From Liolophura sinensis (lineage: Eukaryota; Mollusca; Polyplacophora; Chitonida; Chitonidae), in contig NC_088295.1 in the NCBI RefSeq assembly GCF_032854445.1, positions 92,621,805-92,685,804 on the forward strand: 64,000 nt of DNA, written 5' to 3'. Below the pieces are notes generated by a model. The model did no database searches and had not been told where the DNA came from. It saw only the letters and a program-made list of their open reading frames with translations. Both the position numbers and the translations under genes were made by a program. Shown piece by piece: positions 12,300-23,454 of this stretch. The number at the start of each line of letters is the position of its first letter. Position 1 is the stretch's first letter.

Positions 12300-12560
12300 A
12301 TGTGGACAAACAGACTTCATACATATATACCTCATACATATATACTTCATACATACAGACCTCATACATACAGACCTCATACATACAGACCGCAAGCGTA
12401 CAGACCTTATACCTACAGACTTCACACATACAGACCTCGTACATACAAACCTCATAGATAGAGACCTCATACATACAGACCTCATGCATGCAAATGTCAT
12501 ACATACAGGTCTCATACATACAGACCTTATACATACAAACCTCAAATACACATACATCCT
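12300..12560. repeat. Tandem repeat, 14 bp x ~17
   Basis: Copies of CTCATACATACAGA with single-base variants. Overlapping frames on both strands (12210-12673) come only from this repeat. It lies about 190 bp downstream of the stop codon of the preceding gene, possibly in its 3'UTR or flank. Confidence 0.9.
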
Positions 12561-12565
12561 CTCTG

Positions 12566-12722
12566 GCCACACGTGGGAGGTCTAGCATCAAACTGTGGAT
12601 GGTCGTGGATTTCCCCCTTGGTCTGGTTTCTGCCCACCATAATGTTGGCCGTCATTGTACATGTATATCATAAATGAAATATTCTTGAGTAGGGCATAAA
12701 GCCCCAATCAAGTAAATAAACG
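12566..12722 (+). mobile_element. SINE 3' part, family A
   Basis: From CACGTGGGAGGTCTAGCATC to an AAATAAA tail, alignable with the copy at 28776-29040 (GGTCTGGTTTCTGCCCACCA, ATAATG, GAAATATTCTTGAGTAGGGC). It is a 5'-truncated, diverged copy. Its AATAAA tail could double as a polyadenylation signal for the + strand gene ending at 12112. Confidence 0.75.
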
Positions 12723-12869
12723 GATCAAATACAAATTTGACTCACTGTCACACAGTTTAAAACATTCCATGAGATCCTAATCTTATACATCTTTATTCAA
12801 CCAAAGATGCAGCATGTACATAAGCTCAGAACATTTCTGAAAGCAGAGCTTTAAAAAGTGATCAACCTA

Positions 12870-13355
12870 GAATTTAGCATTGTGGTATTGACTCACCGAG
12901 AACAACCACCAGACAAGCTACTAGAAGTTAGCATTGTGGTATTGACTCACTGAGAACAACCACCAGACAAGCTACTAGAAGTTAGCATTGTGGTATTGAC
13001 TCACCGAGAACAACCACCAGACAAGCTACTAGAAGTTAGCATTGTGGTATTGACTCACTGAGAACAACCACCAGACAAGCTACTAGAAGTTAGCATTGTT
13101 GTATTGACTCACCGAGAACAACCACTAGACAAGCTACTAGAAGTTAGCATTGTGGTATTGACTCACCGAGAACAACCACCAGACAAGCTACTAGAAGTTA
13201 GCATTGTGGTAGTGACTCACCGAGAACAATCACCAGACAAGCTACTAGAAGTTAGCATTGTGGTAGTGACTCACCGAGAACAACCACCAGACAAGCTACT
13301 AGAAGTTAGCATTGTGGTAGTGACTCACCGAGAACAACCACCAGACAAGCTACAG
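12870..13355. repeat. Minisatellite, 54 bp x 9
   Basis: Nine copies of a unit containing ACTCACCGAGAACAACCACC, AGACAAGCTACTAGAAG and TTAGCATTGTGGTA. Since 54 is a multiple of three, one frame stays open across the copies (13104-13508). The periodicity, not coding, explains it. Confidence 0.95.
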
Positions 13356-13964
13356 ACAGACTTTGGATGTATTATTTATTCTTTTTTATGCCTTTTTTTA
13401 TTTGAGCCAGTTTTGTGCACTCTGTCCTTGTCACTGATCTCAGTGCATCTGCATATTGGAAAGTCTGATTACATTTTGACTCTTGTTATCCATTATATCA
13501 CAAGCTAATGTTTGAATTGTTGTACAGATTGTGTTGGAGTGATTTACTAGTAGGCCTGCACACAAGATACTTTTGTTCCCGACATTAATCTGGAATGTCA
13601 TAATGAGAATTGGACTTACATGCCTGTAATAGTTTTATGGTTGTGACACTTTTGATTTAATTGTAAATTTTGGTTTACATTATTTTGTATTTACTATACC
13701 ATGTATTGTAGTTGAATGAGCATGAACAAACATGGGAATTTGCTTGAACAATACAAAATATTGTGTAAGTTACATGTACAATATTCCAGTTTCCTGTTTC
13801 TCAAAATCAATCGAAATTAGAATTTAATGGGTGTTATTTTCAAATTGTAGATATTTATCAGAAGCTGTCCACATCTCAATCGTTGCGGTATACATCATAG
13901 GCTTTTAAGTATGTGTGAACATATATACATATGTAAATTTTATAGGTCTACCTGTTCTACATAG
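13356..13964. other. Non-coding spacer between arrays
   Basis: AT-rich unique sequence; nothing recognised. Confidence 0.4.
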
Positions 13965-14625
13965 TGTAAATGTGTACATGGGCTATAAACTGTGTACATG
14001 TGATTCACAGTGCAGTGTGTACATGGGCTATACACTGTGTACATGTGAATTACAGTGGAGTGTGTACATGGGCTGTACACTGTGTACACATGAATCACAG
14101 TGCAGTGTGTACATTGGCTATACACTGTGTACACGTGAATTACAGTGCAGGGTGTACATGGGCTGTACACTGTGTACACATGAATTACAGTGTGATGTGT
14201 ACATGGGCTATAAACTGTGTACATGTGGATCACAGTGCAGTGTGTACATGGGGTATACACTATGTACACATGAATTACAGTGCAGTGTGTACATGGGTTA
14301 TAAACTGTGTACATGTGAATCACAGTGCGGTGTGTACATGGGCTGTAAACGGTGTACACATGAATTACAGTGTGATGTGTTCATTGGTTACACACTGTGT
14401 ACACATGAATTACAGTGGAGTGTGTGCATGGGCTGTTCACTGTGTACACATGAATTACAGTGCAGTGTGTACATGGGCTGTACACTGTGTACACATGAAT
14501 TACAGTGCAGTGTGTACACATGAATTACAGTGCAGTGTGTACATGGGCTGTACACTGTGTACATATGAATTACAGTGTAATGTGTACATGGTGTGTACAC
14601 TGTGTACACGTGAATTACAGTATAT
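13965..14625. repeat. Minisatellite, 45 bp x ~14.5
   Basis: Copies of GTGTACATGGGCTATACACT, GTGTACA(T/C)(G/A)TGAAT and TACAGTGCA. The unit is internally self-complementary (GTGTACA/TGTACAC), so transcripts could fold into serial hairpins. At 45 bp it leaves open frames on both strands (13915-14659 and 13940-14754) that read as C/H/T/Y repeats; these are artefacts. Confidence 0.95.
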
Positions 14626-14964
14626 AGGCCTATACTGTATAGTAACTTGTTGCTTATAGGCTAGATCTGAAGAAAAGTCGCTTCCAGTCTGACAGGTTAT
14701 TCGTCTTTGGTTTAGAAGGTCAAACTTCAGCACCAATGAGAACTGGAGTTTCATTTCCCTAATTACATGAGCAAGGTGTCTGTCATTCTATGGAGAGCCG
14801 GTGAGAGTGGTTATTTTCATAAGACCATACTGAGAATGGCCACACTGAATGGACTAAAAGAGGCAAATACATTCTAGAACTTGGAACTGTTTGAGGTTTA
14901 TTTTGTGATGGAATTATTCAATTTGCAAAAGTTACACACCAAGCTGAGGATTCTGTGTTATAGT

Positions 14965-16170
14965 ATTCTGGTTAGGCCCAGCACAACACCATTCAGCATG
15001 AGTACTCTGGTTAGGCCCAGCACAACACCATTCAGCAGGAGTACTCTGGTTAGGCCCAGCACAACACCATTCAGCAGGAGTAATCTGGTTAGGCCCAGCA
15101 CAACACCATTCAGCAGGAGTAATCTGGTTAGGCCCAGCACAACACCATTCAGCAGGAGTACTCTGGTTAGGCCCAGCACAACACCATTCAGCACGAGTAC
15201 TCTGGTTAGGCCCAGCACAACACCATTCAGCATGAGTATTCTGGTTAGACCCAGCACAACACCATTCAAGAGGAGTACTCTGGTTAGGCCCAGCACAACA
15301 CCATTCAAGAGGAGTACTCTGGTTAGGCCCAGCACAACACCATTCAAGAGGAGTACTCTGGTTAGGCCCAGCACAACACCATTCAGCACGAGTACTCTGG
15401 TTAGGCCCAGCACAACACCATTCAAGAGGAGTACTCTGGTTAGGCCCAGCACAACACCATTCAGCACGAGTACTCTGGTTAGGCCCAGCACAACACCATT
15501 CAGCACGAGTACTCTGGTTAGGCCCAGCACAACACCATTCAGCATGAGTATTCTGGTTAGACCCAGCACAACACCATTCAAGAGGAGTACTCTGGTTAGG
15601 CCCAGCACAACACCATTCAAGAGGAGTACTCTGGTTAGGCCCAGCACAACACCATTCAGCAGGAGTAATCTGGTTAGGCCCAGCACAACACCATTCAAGA
15701 GGAGTACTCTGGTTAGGCCCAGCACAACACCATTCAGCACGAGTACTCTGGTTAGGCCCAGCACAACACCATTCAGCATGAGTATTCTGGTTAGGCCCAG
15801 CACAACACCATTCAGCACGAGTTCTCTGGTTAGGCCCAGCACAACACCATTCAGCACGAGTTCTCTGGTTAGGCCCAGCACAACACCATTCAGCAGGAGT
15901 AATCTGGTTAGGCCCAGCACAACACCATTCAGCAGGAGTACTCTGGTTAGGCCCAGCACAACACCATTCAGCATGAGTATTCTGGTTAGGCCCAGCACAA
16001 CACCATTCAGCACGAGTATTCTGGTTAGGCCCAGCACAACACCATTCAGCACGAGTACTCTGGTTAGGCCCAGCACAACACCATTCAGCACGAGTTCTCT
16101 GGTTAGGCCCAGCACAACACCATTCAGCAGGAGTACTCTGGTTAGGCCCAGCACACCACCATTCAGCATT
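14965..16170. repeat. Minisatellite, 39 bp x ~31
   Basis: Units of CTCTGGTTAGGCCCAGCACA, ACACCATTCA and a variable GC(A/G)(G/C)GAGTA. Variants fall in blocks (AAGAGGAGT, AGCACGAGT, AGCATGAGTATT with GTTAGACCC), and one block of variants recurs (about 15220-15440 and 15540-15720), showing higher-order duplication. Thirteen codons per unit give 435-461 codon open frames on both strands. Neither has a start context, splice support or protein-like composition. Confidence 0.97.
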
Positions 16171-16561
16171 AATGTCAATTTTGTCTGATCTTGGATGAAC
16201 ATACCAAACTGTATAAACCAGCCTATAGTGAATGCAAACCAAACCATGTTTAAACTCAAGCAACTTGTGCCATATTTTCCCGGAGATTTTATTGGTTCAT
16301 GCACTCTAATATGCTGTATTAGCATTATGTAAGCCCTATACATTTATACCTGTGTGTATATTATAGCTGGTAATATGTACATGTGTTTGTCTCCAGGACT
16401 TTGTTAACAAAATAAAGTTCATTTCCCTATAGATCAGTTGTTCTGAGTAATACCATACTTAATATTTACTGGACGCATGCTTAATAAGACTGACCTTTTG
16501 ATACAGGCCTTCAAGGTGAGCACTTTATACAGAGTAGAACATCAATCCAGGTTTTCACAAA

Positions 16562-16675
16562 GACTATCTGACCACTGATGTGATCCGACCACTGATATGA
16601 TCTGACCACTGATATAATCTGACCACTGATGTGATCCGACCACTGATTTGATTTGACCACTGATTTGATTTCATT
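16562..16675. repeat. Tandem repeat, ~18 bp x 6
   Basis: Degenerate copies of TGACCACTGATNTGATCC. Small local array. Confidence 0.85.
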
Positions 16676-16948
16676 CTCAATGCAGAGCCAATTCAAATGA
16701 TGCATTTCAGAAACATGACTTTTTTGATTGAAATACATGTATATTTGCAAAATAAAATTAACACTTAACACAGGCAGGAACTTTGTGTTGAGAGTGATAG
16801 ACCAAATCCAGTGTGAGACTAGGAGCATGTGAAGTAATACAAGTAGCAACTGAAGGAGTGGTCTCCCCTCCTGACGATAAACCAGACCTCATCATGTGAT
16901 GGCATTTCAAGAAACTCAAGACTTTTTTCACTTATTTGAATCTGACAG

Positions 16949-17139
16949 TTGAGTTTCTTGATGGGGAAAACCCGAAGTGGCCAGAGGCTGTCAGTATGAA
17001 AGTTCTACACAATGATCCCAATGGTTTGCATTATCAACAGTATTGTAGGCCTACCATGCATGGTGTCTGTGTTTTAGATGGGAAGATTTGGTGTCCTGAT
17101 GGCATAAAGTGTCATGTCTGGTGTCTTTATTTGACACAG
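16949..17139 (+). CDS. Candidate exon, unrecognised (weak)
   Basis: Acceptor-like TTGAATCTGACAG, then 191 nt open in the frame EFLDGENPKWPEAVSMKVLH, ending WCLYLTQ before a donor-like GTAAAA. The frame is free of stops for 75 codons and has a mixed, protein-like composition with several cysteines. No family is recognised and no partner exon was found. Its last ~45 nt plus donor are repeated downstream (17160-17590), as happens with true exon ends in the GH35 gene; this is the main reason to list it. Confidence 0.25.
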
Positions 17140-17590
17140 GTAAAACTGCTGTTAGGATACTAAGGTGTCCTGTCTGGTGTCTGTGCTGGACACAAGTAAA
17201 ACTGCTCTTAGGATACTAAGGTGTCCTGCCTGGTGTCTGCGCTTGACACGGGTAAAACTGCTGCCAGAATATTAAAGGTACTCTCAGAGCAAGGTGTCAT
17301 GACTGGTATCTATGTTTGTCACTTACAGTAAGGTGTCCTGTATGGTGTCTGTGTTTGACACAGGACATATTGCTGGCAGGATTCTAAAGGTGCTCTTAGA
17401 GCAAGGTGTCATGTCTGGTATCTGTGTTTGACAGGTGTCCTGTCTGGTGTCTGTGCTTAATAAAAGTATAGCTGCTGTCAGGATACTGAGGTGCCCTTAC
17501 AGCAAGGTGTCATGTCTGGTGTCTGTGTTTGTCACAGGTAAAACTGCTGTCAGGATCCCATGATGTTGCTAGGGCAAGGTGTCCTGCCAG
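17090..17590. repeat. Degenerate tandem repeat, ~58-60 bp x ~8
   Basis: Recurring GGTGTCCTGTCTGGTGTCTG, TGCTTGACACAGGTAAAACT, GCTGTCAGGATACTAAGG. Copies have indels and are older than neighbouring arrays. Each carries GACACAG|GTAAAAC, the donor-like end of the candidate exon at 16949-17139. Confidence 0.85.
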
Positions 17591-17769
17591 GTAAACTGTT
17601 ATCTACACAGTTCAGTACCATCTGGAGCAAATCTGGTGAATTTAAGCTTTGGGCTCACATGACCAGACATGTCAGTGAATCGCTTGTATTCTGTTAGAGA
17701 ATAAATAAAGTTGACAGAGATTAATCCAAATTTCTAGGAAGTCCATCATGCCAGTTGAGGACTGGATAC

Positions 17770-18462
17770 ATTCTCATCAAGATGATATCCACTGCAGGAA
17801 TTCACACATTTATGTTCTCATCAAGATGATACCCACTTCAGGAATTCACACATTTATGTTCTCAAGATGATACCCACTTCAGGAATTCACACATTTATGT
17901 TCTCATCAAGATGATACCCACTTCAGGAATTCACACATTTATGTTATCATCAAGATGATACCCACTTCAGAAATTCACACATTTATGTTATCATCAAGAT
18001 GATACTTCAGGAATTCACACATTTATGTTCTCATCAAGATGATACCCACTTCAGGAATTCACACATTTATGTTATCATCAAGATGATACCCACTTCAGGA
18101 ATTCACACATTTATGTTATCATCAAGATGATACCCACTTCAGGAATTCACACATTTATGTTATCATCAAGATGATACTTCAGGAATTCACACATTTATGT
18201 TATCATCAAGATGATACCCACTTCAGGAATTCACACATTTATGTTATCATCAAGATGATACCCACTTCAGAAATTCACACATTTATGTTATCATCAAGAT
18301 GATACCCACTTCAGGAATTCACACATTTATGTTATCATCAAGATGATACCCACTTCAGGAATTCACACATTTATGTTCTCATCAAGATGACACCCACTTC
18401 AGGAATTCACACGTTATCATCAAGATGATACCCACTTCAGGAATTCACACATTTATGAAAAT
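17770..18462. repeat. Minisatellite, 44 bp x ~16
   Basis: Units of TCATCAAGATGATACCCACT, TCAGGAATTCACACATTTAT, GTT(A/C). Two copies share the same 6-bp deletion (GATACTTCAGG), marking a block duplication. Confidence 0.95.
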
Positions 18463-20940
18463 TTTACCTGAAGGTTCAGAGACCATGAAGCTATAGGATC
18501 TGGAATGATATTCCCTCCCCAAACCTATCCAATCCCAGAGACCCCTTTAAAAGACAAAACAACACTAACACTAGACACCAAACACTAGACAAATGTATAC
18601 ATGCATCAATAACCTATTCCACAGGAACTTTTTAAATATGACTGTTTATTTTTGATGTTGCACACCCGAAACAATTTTATTCAGTCGGGTGCAAATGATT
18701 TTTACAATACTCCAACCCTGTACTGCCTTATAACCATCTGTGTGTGGGGTACGAATGATGCAATGTTTTGTTTCTGGTTGCTCTAACGTGGCGCATCCCT
18801 TAACCCTGCAAGAATTCCCTATAACAAGTTACCAAGCACCTCAGAAAACATGTCCGTGGCCGTTCAGATCTGTTTTCCCCAATATTCCTAACTCTGATAA
18901 GATAAGCCTGACAGCTGTTTGGCATGTGGGTAACGTGCCATAGGTGGGATAAACAACAGCACATGATCATTTATGTCTATAGTACAACATTATTTCAGTG
19001 ACAGCCCAGAATTCAATTCTAATCCAATTTCTTAAAATGTGTTTTTCTAAATTTTCGACTTGAAACTGTCCTTGAACCCATGTAAAGTTTTAGATGTCAC
19101 GACAAGTGGAATGAAATACATGGATTTTGCTGAACCATGTGTAACTGCCGAGGGTCATAATGCTTTAGCATGGTCACATGGATTTTCTTTGACCCGCAGC
19201 GATGAAATCTGGATTCAGCGCACTGGAAACAGCTATCCAGCTTATTATTTGTTGTCTTGCCTTTTAACAGAATACACCTGATGTGAAAAATAACAGAGAG
19301 AGATACAAAGTATACAGTATTTTATTACAGATGTTTAAGGAATGCTAGACTGTTACTTCCCCAGGACAGTGTCACATGGTTACGCAATGATCACTGAACA
19401 CAGCCTGATCTGACAGGCTTGCTGGCAAAGTAGCGGTCTTTCATTCCCCCGGGTCATGCCTACATGTGTACATCCACATAGTAAACTTACTTGTCAGTTA
19501 CATAATCTCCTGAAAAACTAGCAATTTTCCACCCACCTCAGCATTCTTACATGCAGCCATCTGCATTCAGTTCTTTCCTTATAAACTTCATTTTCTAGGA
19601 GGACCTAAAATAACAATCCAGTTTTCTATACTACACATACGTGGACTGTACCAGTATAGCCGGAGACAAATCACTGTAAATCACCAACCTGTGCACACCA
19701 TAGTGGTCAAAGGCCAGTGGTATTCAATGAATGCTAGACAGCTCAAATCATTGCCACCTGGTTATTGTCACCATGGACTCACAAGCCGCTGGAAGTCCTT
19801 TGGCCTGCTCCCTTCATACATACTAGTGTCGTCTACAGGACATTCGAAGTACTGATACAGTCTTCTTCATGTGGGCCAGTACATGTACATTCTGCCAGCT
19901 CCGTTGTCTTTACCCTGGCCTGTCCCATACATCATATGCAACTTGAATTTTAACAAATTTGAACAGCTTAATGCTCATAAGATAACATGCTAACTGGGAA
20001 TATATTTACTGACAAGGATCTCACTAACAGGTGTGCACCTGTTCTTCATCATAAACAACCATGTAATAAACTTCCAGGAATAATTGCTTCATTCCATAAT
20101 AACAACAGTTAAACTCTGTTACAAATGTAACTATGATAAAGTAACAACTTTCCTATCACTGATGTCTCTGACTTATTGGTTCTGGACACTCTGATGATGT
20201 AGCTATCGGGCACTGCGGTGGAAGAGGGGTTGGGGGGGAGGCATATACCTAAAGCTAAACATGGCTGAATATATATGTATTAGATCTAAGCTGAGGTACA
20301 TGAATATAAAAATTTTAGCAAACATGGAAGAATATATGATGTTATGATATATACTTTATCATAGAACTCAACTGTACATACATACTATGAAATACATACA
20401 TGTATTTATAAGCAAAACCCTCCATCCAAAAAGACAGGCCAGAGTGGGTGGACCCAGTGGAGCTTAAAGCTACATAAACATGGAATACTGCCAAAACTTC
20501 AGAGGAATTTAATTGATTTAGTGCTCTGTTTGAATTAATAAACAAACCAAGCTGTAACTCTAACCCATTCATCCCTTAATTCCAAGTAACACCACAAAGC
20601 ATTATTGAAGAATCTAATTATAAATTTGTTTAAATGTCTGAGATATAAGATCACAATTTTTCTTGAGAACCTTTTAGGACTGCATGACAACATTAAAAAC
20701 CTTTTCCAAAAATATACATGTCTATCTGTTAACTTATGCATCAGCAACAATGTCCAGGGCCCTGCATTTTTTCTCCCTTTACAAAGTCCATCAAGTACAG
20801 GTAAAATCTGTTTTAACAGACTGCTGTAACAATCACTCCTACAGTGTATCTGAGCTAAATACTACACATAGCTTACAACATTCCTTCAACTTTTACAGGA
20901 TTGTAAACACATCATCATTTCTCTTCTTGCAGTCTATATA
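18463..20940. other. Non-coding DNA, nothing recognised
   Basis: Unique AT-rich sequence downstream of the minus-strand OSTF1 gene. Several short frames exist (18740-18943, 19060-19281, 19765-19953, 20342-20829) but none has matching splice sites or a recognisable domain. Confidence 0.4.
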
Positions 20941-20941
20941 T

Positions 20942-21068
20942 CAGGAGCCACTTGCACAAAGTGATCATAAGTTGATTGCAGCTACCATGGCGACACATGT
21001 TAAAGGCATATTTTGCCATGTTAGTTACAGTGAACTTAGGCTACAATCACTTCGTGCAAGCGGCCCCA
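20942..21068. mobile_element. MITE-like hairpin element, ~125 bp
   Basis: The left end GGAGCCACTTGCACAAAGTG pairs imperfectly with the right end CACTTCGTGCAAGCGGCCCC, and the inner arms also pair (CATAAGTTGATTGCAGCTAC near CCATGG with GTTACAGTGAACTTAGG). The whole element is one long imperfect palindrome with a short loop (AAAGGCATATTTT). This is the structure of a non-autonomous DNA transposon. Confidence 0.7.
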
Positions 21069-22018
21069 GAACTAAATATGTGTAGGAAAAGAAAACGAAA
21101 TGCTTTCAAGCTGACGAAACACCAACAAATCTGGTTGTTGTGAGATTCTTTATGTAAGGCCTGTCTGACATACAAAATCTGATCCTGTTGTTTAATACTG
21201 CTAGCATGGCTACGGACATCACAAATGATGTGTGCAGTGAATTCATATTTCAGAAAAAGATGCATAGTTAAAAATGAATGAGAGATATCAACTAAGGTGA
21301 TTGTGGTACATGTATAGTTTAATACATTACACTATAGAGGATGGACCCTGCTGACCAAAGCCCTCTAGGGAATGTAATGAATGTGTGGCTGTGATATCTA
21401 TTGTGTTACTACCTGCAGTATTTAACACTTCAGAGACAGATATGTAATGGAGCAGAGTGATATCCATTCCAGAGTGAAAAACTCAAGTCATTGTCACCAG
21501 ACCCACAACAGAAAAATGTATCGCTTTAAAGGCCAGTGTTAATTAATTTGTTTCTTGTGACCCTCTCACTAATATTTCAGGTAAAATACCCTTTGGGATC
21601 GGCCCTTTGAAACAGAACCTTTCCAAATTCAGAGAATTAACAATTATCCCCTTCTGCACATTCCCTGTTGTTGTAAGCAAGGTCACAAAAAACTAAAAAT
21701 AAATTAAAAATGGTTCTGATATATACTTCCTTCAAATGTTAGTTATAAAAGCCTGTACAATTTCATTTGTGTAACTTCAACTGAAGATAGTCCCCAAGTT
21801 GTGAAGTATATAGTGCTGCCTCACTAACTCATGGGTTTGATGGTTATTATGTCGTAGCATTACAAGCATAGCAAACTAGTAACATGTCTACAATATAATT
21901 TATGCTATCAGTGGTTTGTCAGAGGGAAGAGGAAAAATAGCTTTTGTGAAATTTAAGAATTTATGGAAATATTATGTTATAATTCCTGATTTTATTAATC
22001 TCCTTAGCAGGGACATTA

Positions 22019-22024
22019 TTTATT
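22019..22024 (-). terminator. Possible polyadenylation signal of OSTF1
   Basis: TTTATT on the + strand reads AATAAA on the - strand, 142 nt beyond the OSTF1 stop. A second one lies at 21991-21996. Either could direct cleavage; sequence alone cannot choose. Confidence 0.4.
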
Positions 22025-22165
22025 ACAAAGCTGAAGAAGTGAGAGAAAAAACAACACATCTCTCCACGGATTATAGGAAACAATCTTGATACTGGGAATA
22101 ATATTGCATAGTTGTTCTTGGTTGGTGTATCTGTTTAGCAGCTACTGATGAGCTAGCCATGGCTT

Positions 22166-22813
22166 TCAGTCAGAATCTTCTTCGTCCCCATAGTCATTAC
22201 TGTAGGTGCGGGGGGCGGTGGCCTGCTTCAAGGCAGCCGCACACTCAGGATTTTTGGCAAGATCATACGGTTGTTTGCCCTCACTGTTCCTGATGGTTGG
22301 GTCGGCACCCTTCTGTAGTAGAGACACCACGGCATCTGAATGACCTCTCCATGCAGCTGAATGAAGAGGTGTGTCTCCGAGCTTGTTCTGTACGTTCACC
22401 TCACAGTTTGGCACAGATAGCAGTGTATCCAGGCACTCAATGTGGCCACCATGTGCAGCCCAGTGCAGCGGTGTTGAGGACGCCTTGTCCAAACTATTGA
22501 CAGACACTCGGTTATTGATGCATTCTTGCATGAAGGCCAAGTTACCACGCTTGGCTGCCTCGTGTAGAGGGTGATCTATTGACTCTGTGTTCGTTTCTAT
22601 GTAATTACTAGGAACCAGTCCTGTCTTGTTCCCTTTCTTGGCTTTCCACCAGCTTTCGTTTGACTGGTCAATGATATACAGAGTGTCACCCTCCTCAAAT
22701 GACAACTCATCGGGTTGCTGAGCAGTGTAGTTGTAGAGTGTGCGAACAACCTTGACACTACCCGGTTTAGGCACTGGAGGAGGCGGCCTTCTTGGAATGG
22801 GCTTATCAGTCAT
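22166..22813 (-). CDS. OSTF1: Osteoclast-stimulating factor 1 (SH3 + ankyrin)
   Basis: A full-length 215-codon frame; vertebrate OSTF1 is about 214 residues. Order of parts: a proline-rich N-terminus (residues 7-17, PRRPPPPVPKP); an SH3 domain at about 20-75 with the ALYDY-type start (LYNY 26-29), the WW pair 55-56 and the PSNY end 68-71; three ankyrin repeats at about 80-108 (HPLHEAAKRGN), 113-141 (TPLHWAAHGG) and 147-176 (TPLHSAAWRG); and an acidic tail ending DEEDSD-like. OSTF1 is a small cytoplasmic adaptor; in mammals it binds Src-family and SMN partners and was found by its effect on osteoclast formation, so the invertebrate role is likely general signalling. The whole coding region is one exon, whereas the vertebrate gene is split into many. 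All expected residues and the tail are intact, so it is not a decayed pseudogene. The start is the only ATG before the proline-rich segment and matches the family start. Confidence 0.95.
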   Translation of the reverse strand: MTDKPIPRRPPPPVPKPGSVKVVRTLYNYTAQQPDELSFEEGDTLYIIDQSNESWWKAKKGNKTGLVPSNYIETNTESIDHPLHEAAKRGNLAFMQECINNRVSVNSLDKASSTPLHWAAHGGHIECLDTLLSVPNCEVNVQNKLGDTPLHSAAWRGHSDAVVSLLQKGADPTIRNSEGKQPYDLAKNPECAAALKQATAPRTYSNDYGDEEDSD

Positions 22814-22870
22814 GGTTACTATGGCGACTCCTGCTGGAGATCAGATTAAGCTCCTTCACTTCTCAGCGCT
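22814..22870 (-). other. OSTF1 5'UTR segment with 3' splice site
   Basis: On the - strand, CTGCGTCTTTTCCAG immediately precedes AGCGCTGAGAAGTG, a good acceptor with a pyrimidine tract at 22871-22885. It suggests that the coding exon begins with 57 nt of 5'UTR joined to an upstream non-coding exon at higher coordinates. That exon could lie beyond the 73 bp array (over 26.5 kb), but no donor could be chosen. Confidence 0.55.
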
Positions 22871-23009
22871 CTGGAAAAGACGCAGAATGTCTTATTAGCT
22901 TACATTTATTACACATTATAAACTAACCATTAGAATAATGTGTGTAAGGATTTGTGTACCAGAGAGCCAGAGTTATCAAATCATAATGCCTTGCATCTAC
23001 ATATACCTT

Positions 23010-23250
23010 ACTCTATGTTAAGAGTGAGTGAGTGTGTGCTTGGGGTTTAACATCGTACTTAACAATTTTTCAGTCATATGACGACGAAGGAATCCTTAGA
23101 GTGCATGTGTCTCCTTGTTGGATTTTCACCGCTCTTTTATCTAGTGCTGCTTCACTGTATTCAACTCAGTGGAGATTTTAAGCCATCAATGTAAATACAG
23201 GTATTCCACACCCAGCAGTCACCATTGTTTTCATACCACCACTGGTACCA
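23010..23250 (-). mobile_element. SINE, family B, minus orientation
   Basis: The reverse complement of this stretch carries the family B body (AGCAGCACTAGATAAAAGAGC-type text, then GACTGAAAAATTGTTAAGTA, then an (ACTC)n tail) found on the + strand at 32045-32450. The tail end reads GAGTGAGTGAGTGTGTGCTT on the + strand. The tRNA-like head is not clearly preserved. Confidence 0.75.
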
Positions 23251-23454
23251 GGATAAACTGATCAGCAAACTTTCATCTTACACCCAATCAAGATGTCAAT
23301 GCCGTAATCAGAGACAAAAATAGTCTGATCCCATCATTTGGAATGGGCCTTTGACTGTTTCATACATGAAACTGCTTTGCTGTTTTTTCCAGCTCTACAT
23401 ACTCAGAGCCCTTACTATAAAATAATCAGGAAATACAGTCTAAGGATGGCTTAT

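Noticed and set aside
14881..16343. Open frames of 435-461 codons on both strands
   Set aside because: A 39 bp repeat; open on both strands at once, with no splice or start support.
17770..18462. CRISPR-like regular spacing in several arrays
   Set aside because: Units are contiguous with no unique spacers, and the window is eukaryotic.
18740..18943. Possible THAP-type zinc finger start (CFVSGCSN...FP)
   Set aside because: Only a few positions fit; the later conserved residues and the rest of the domain are missing, and there are no matching splice sites.
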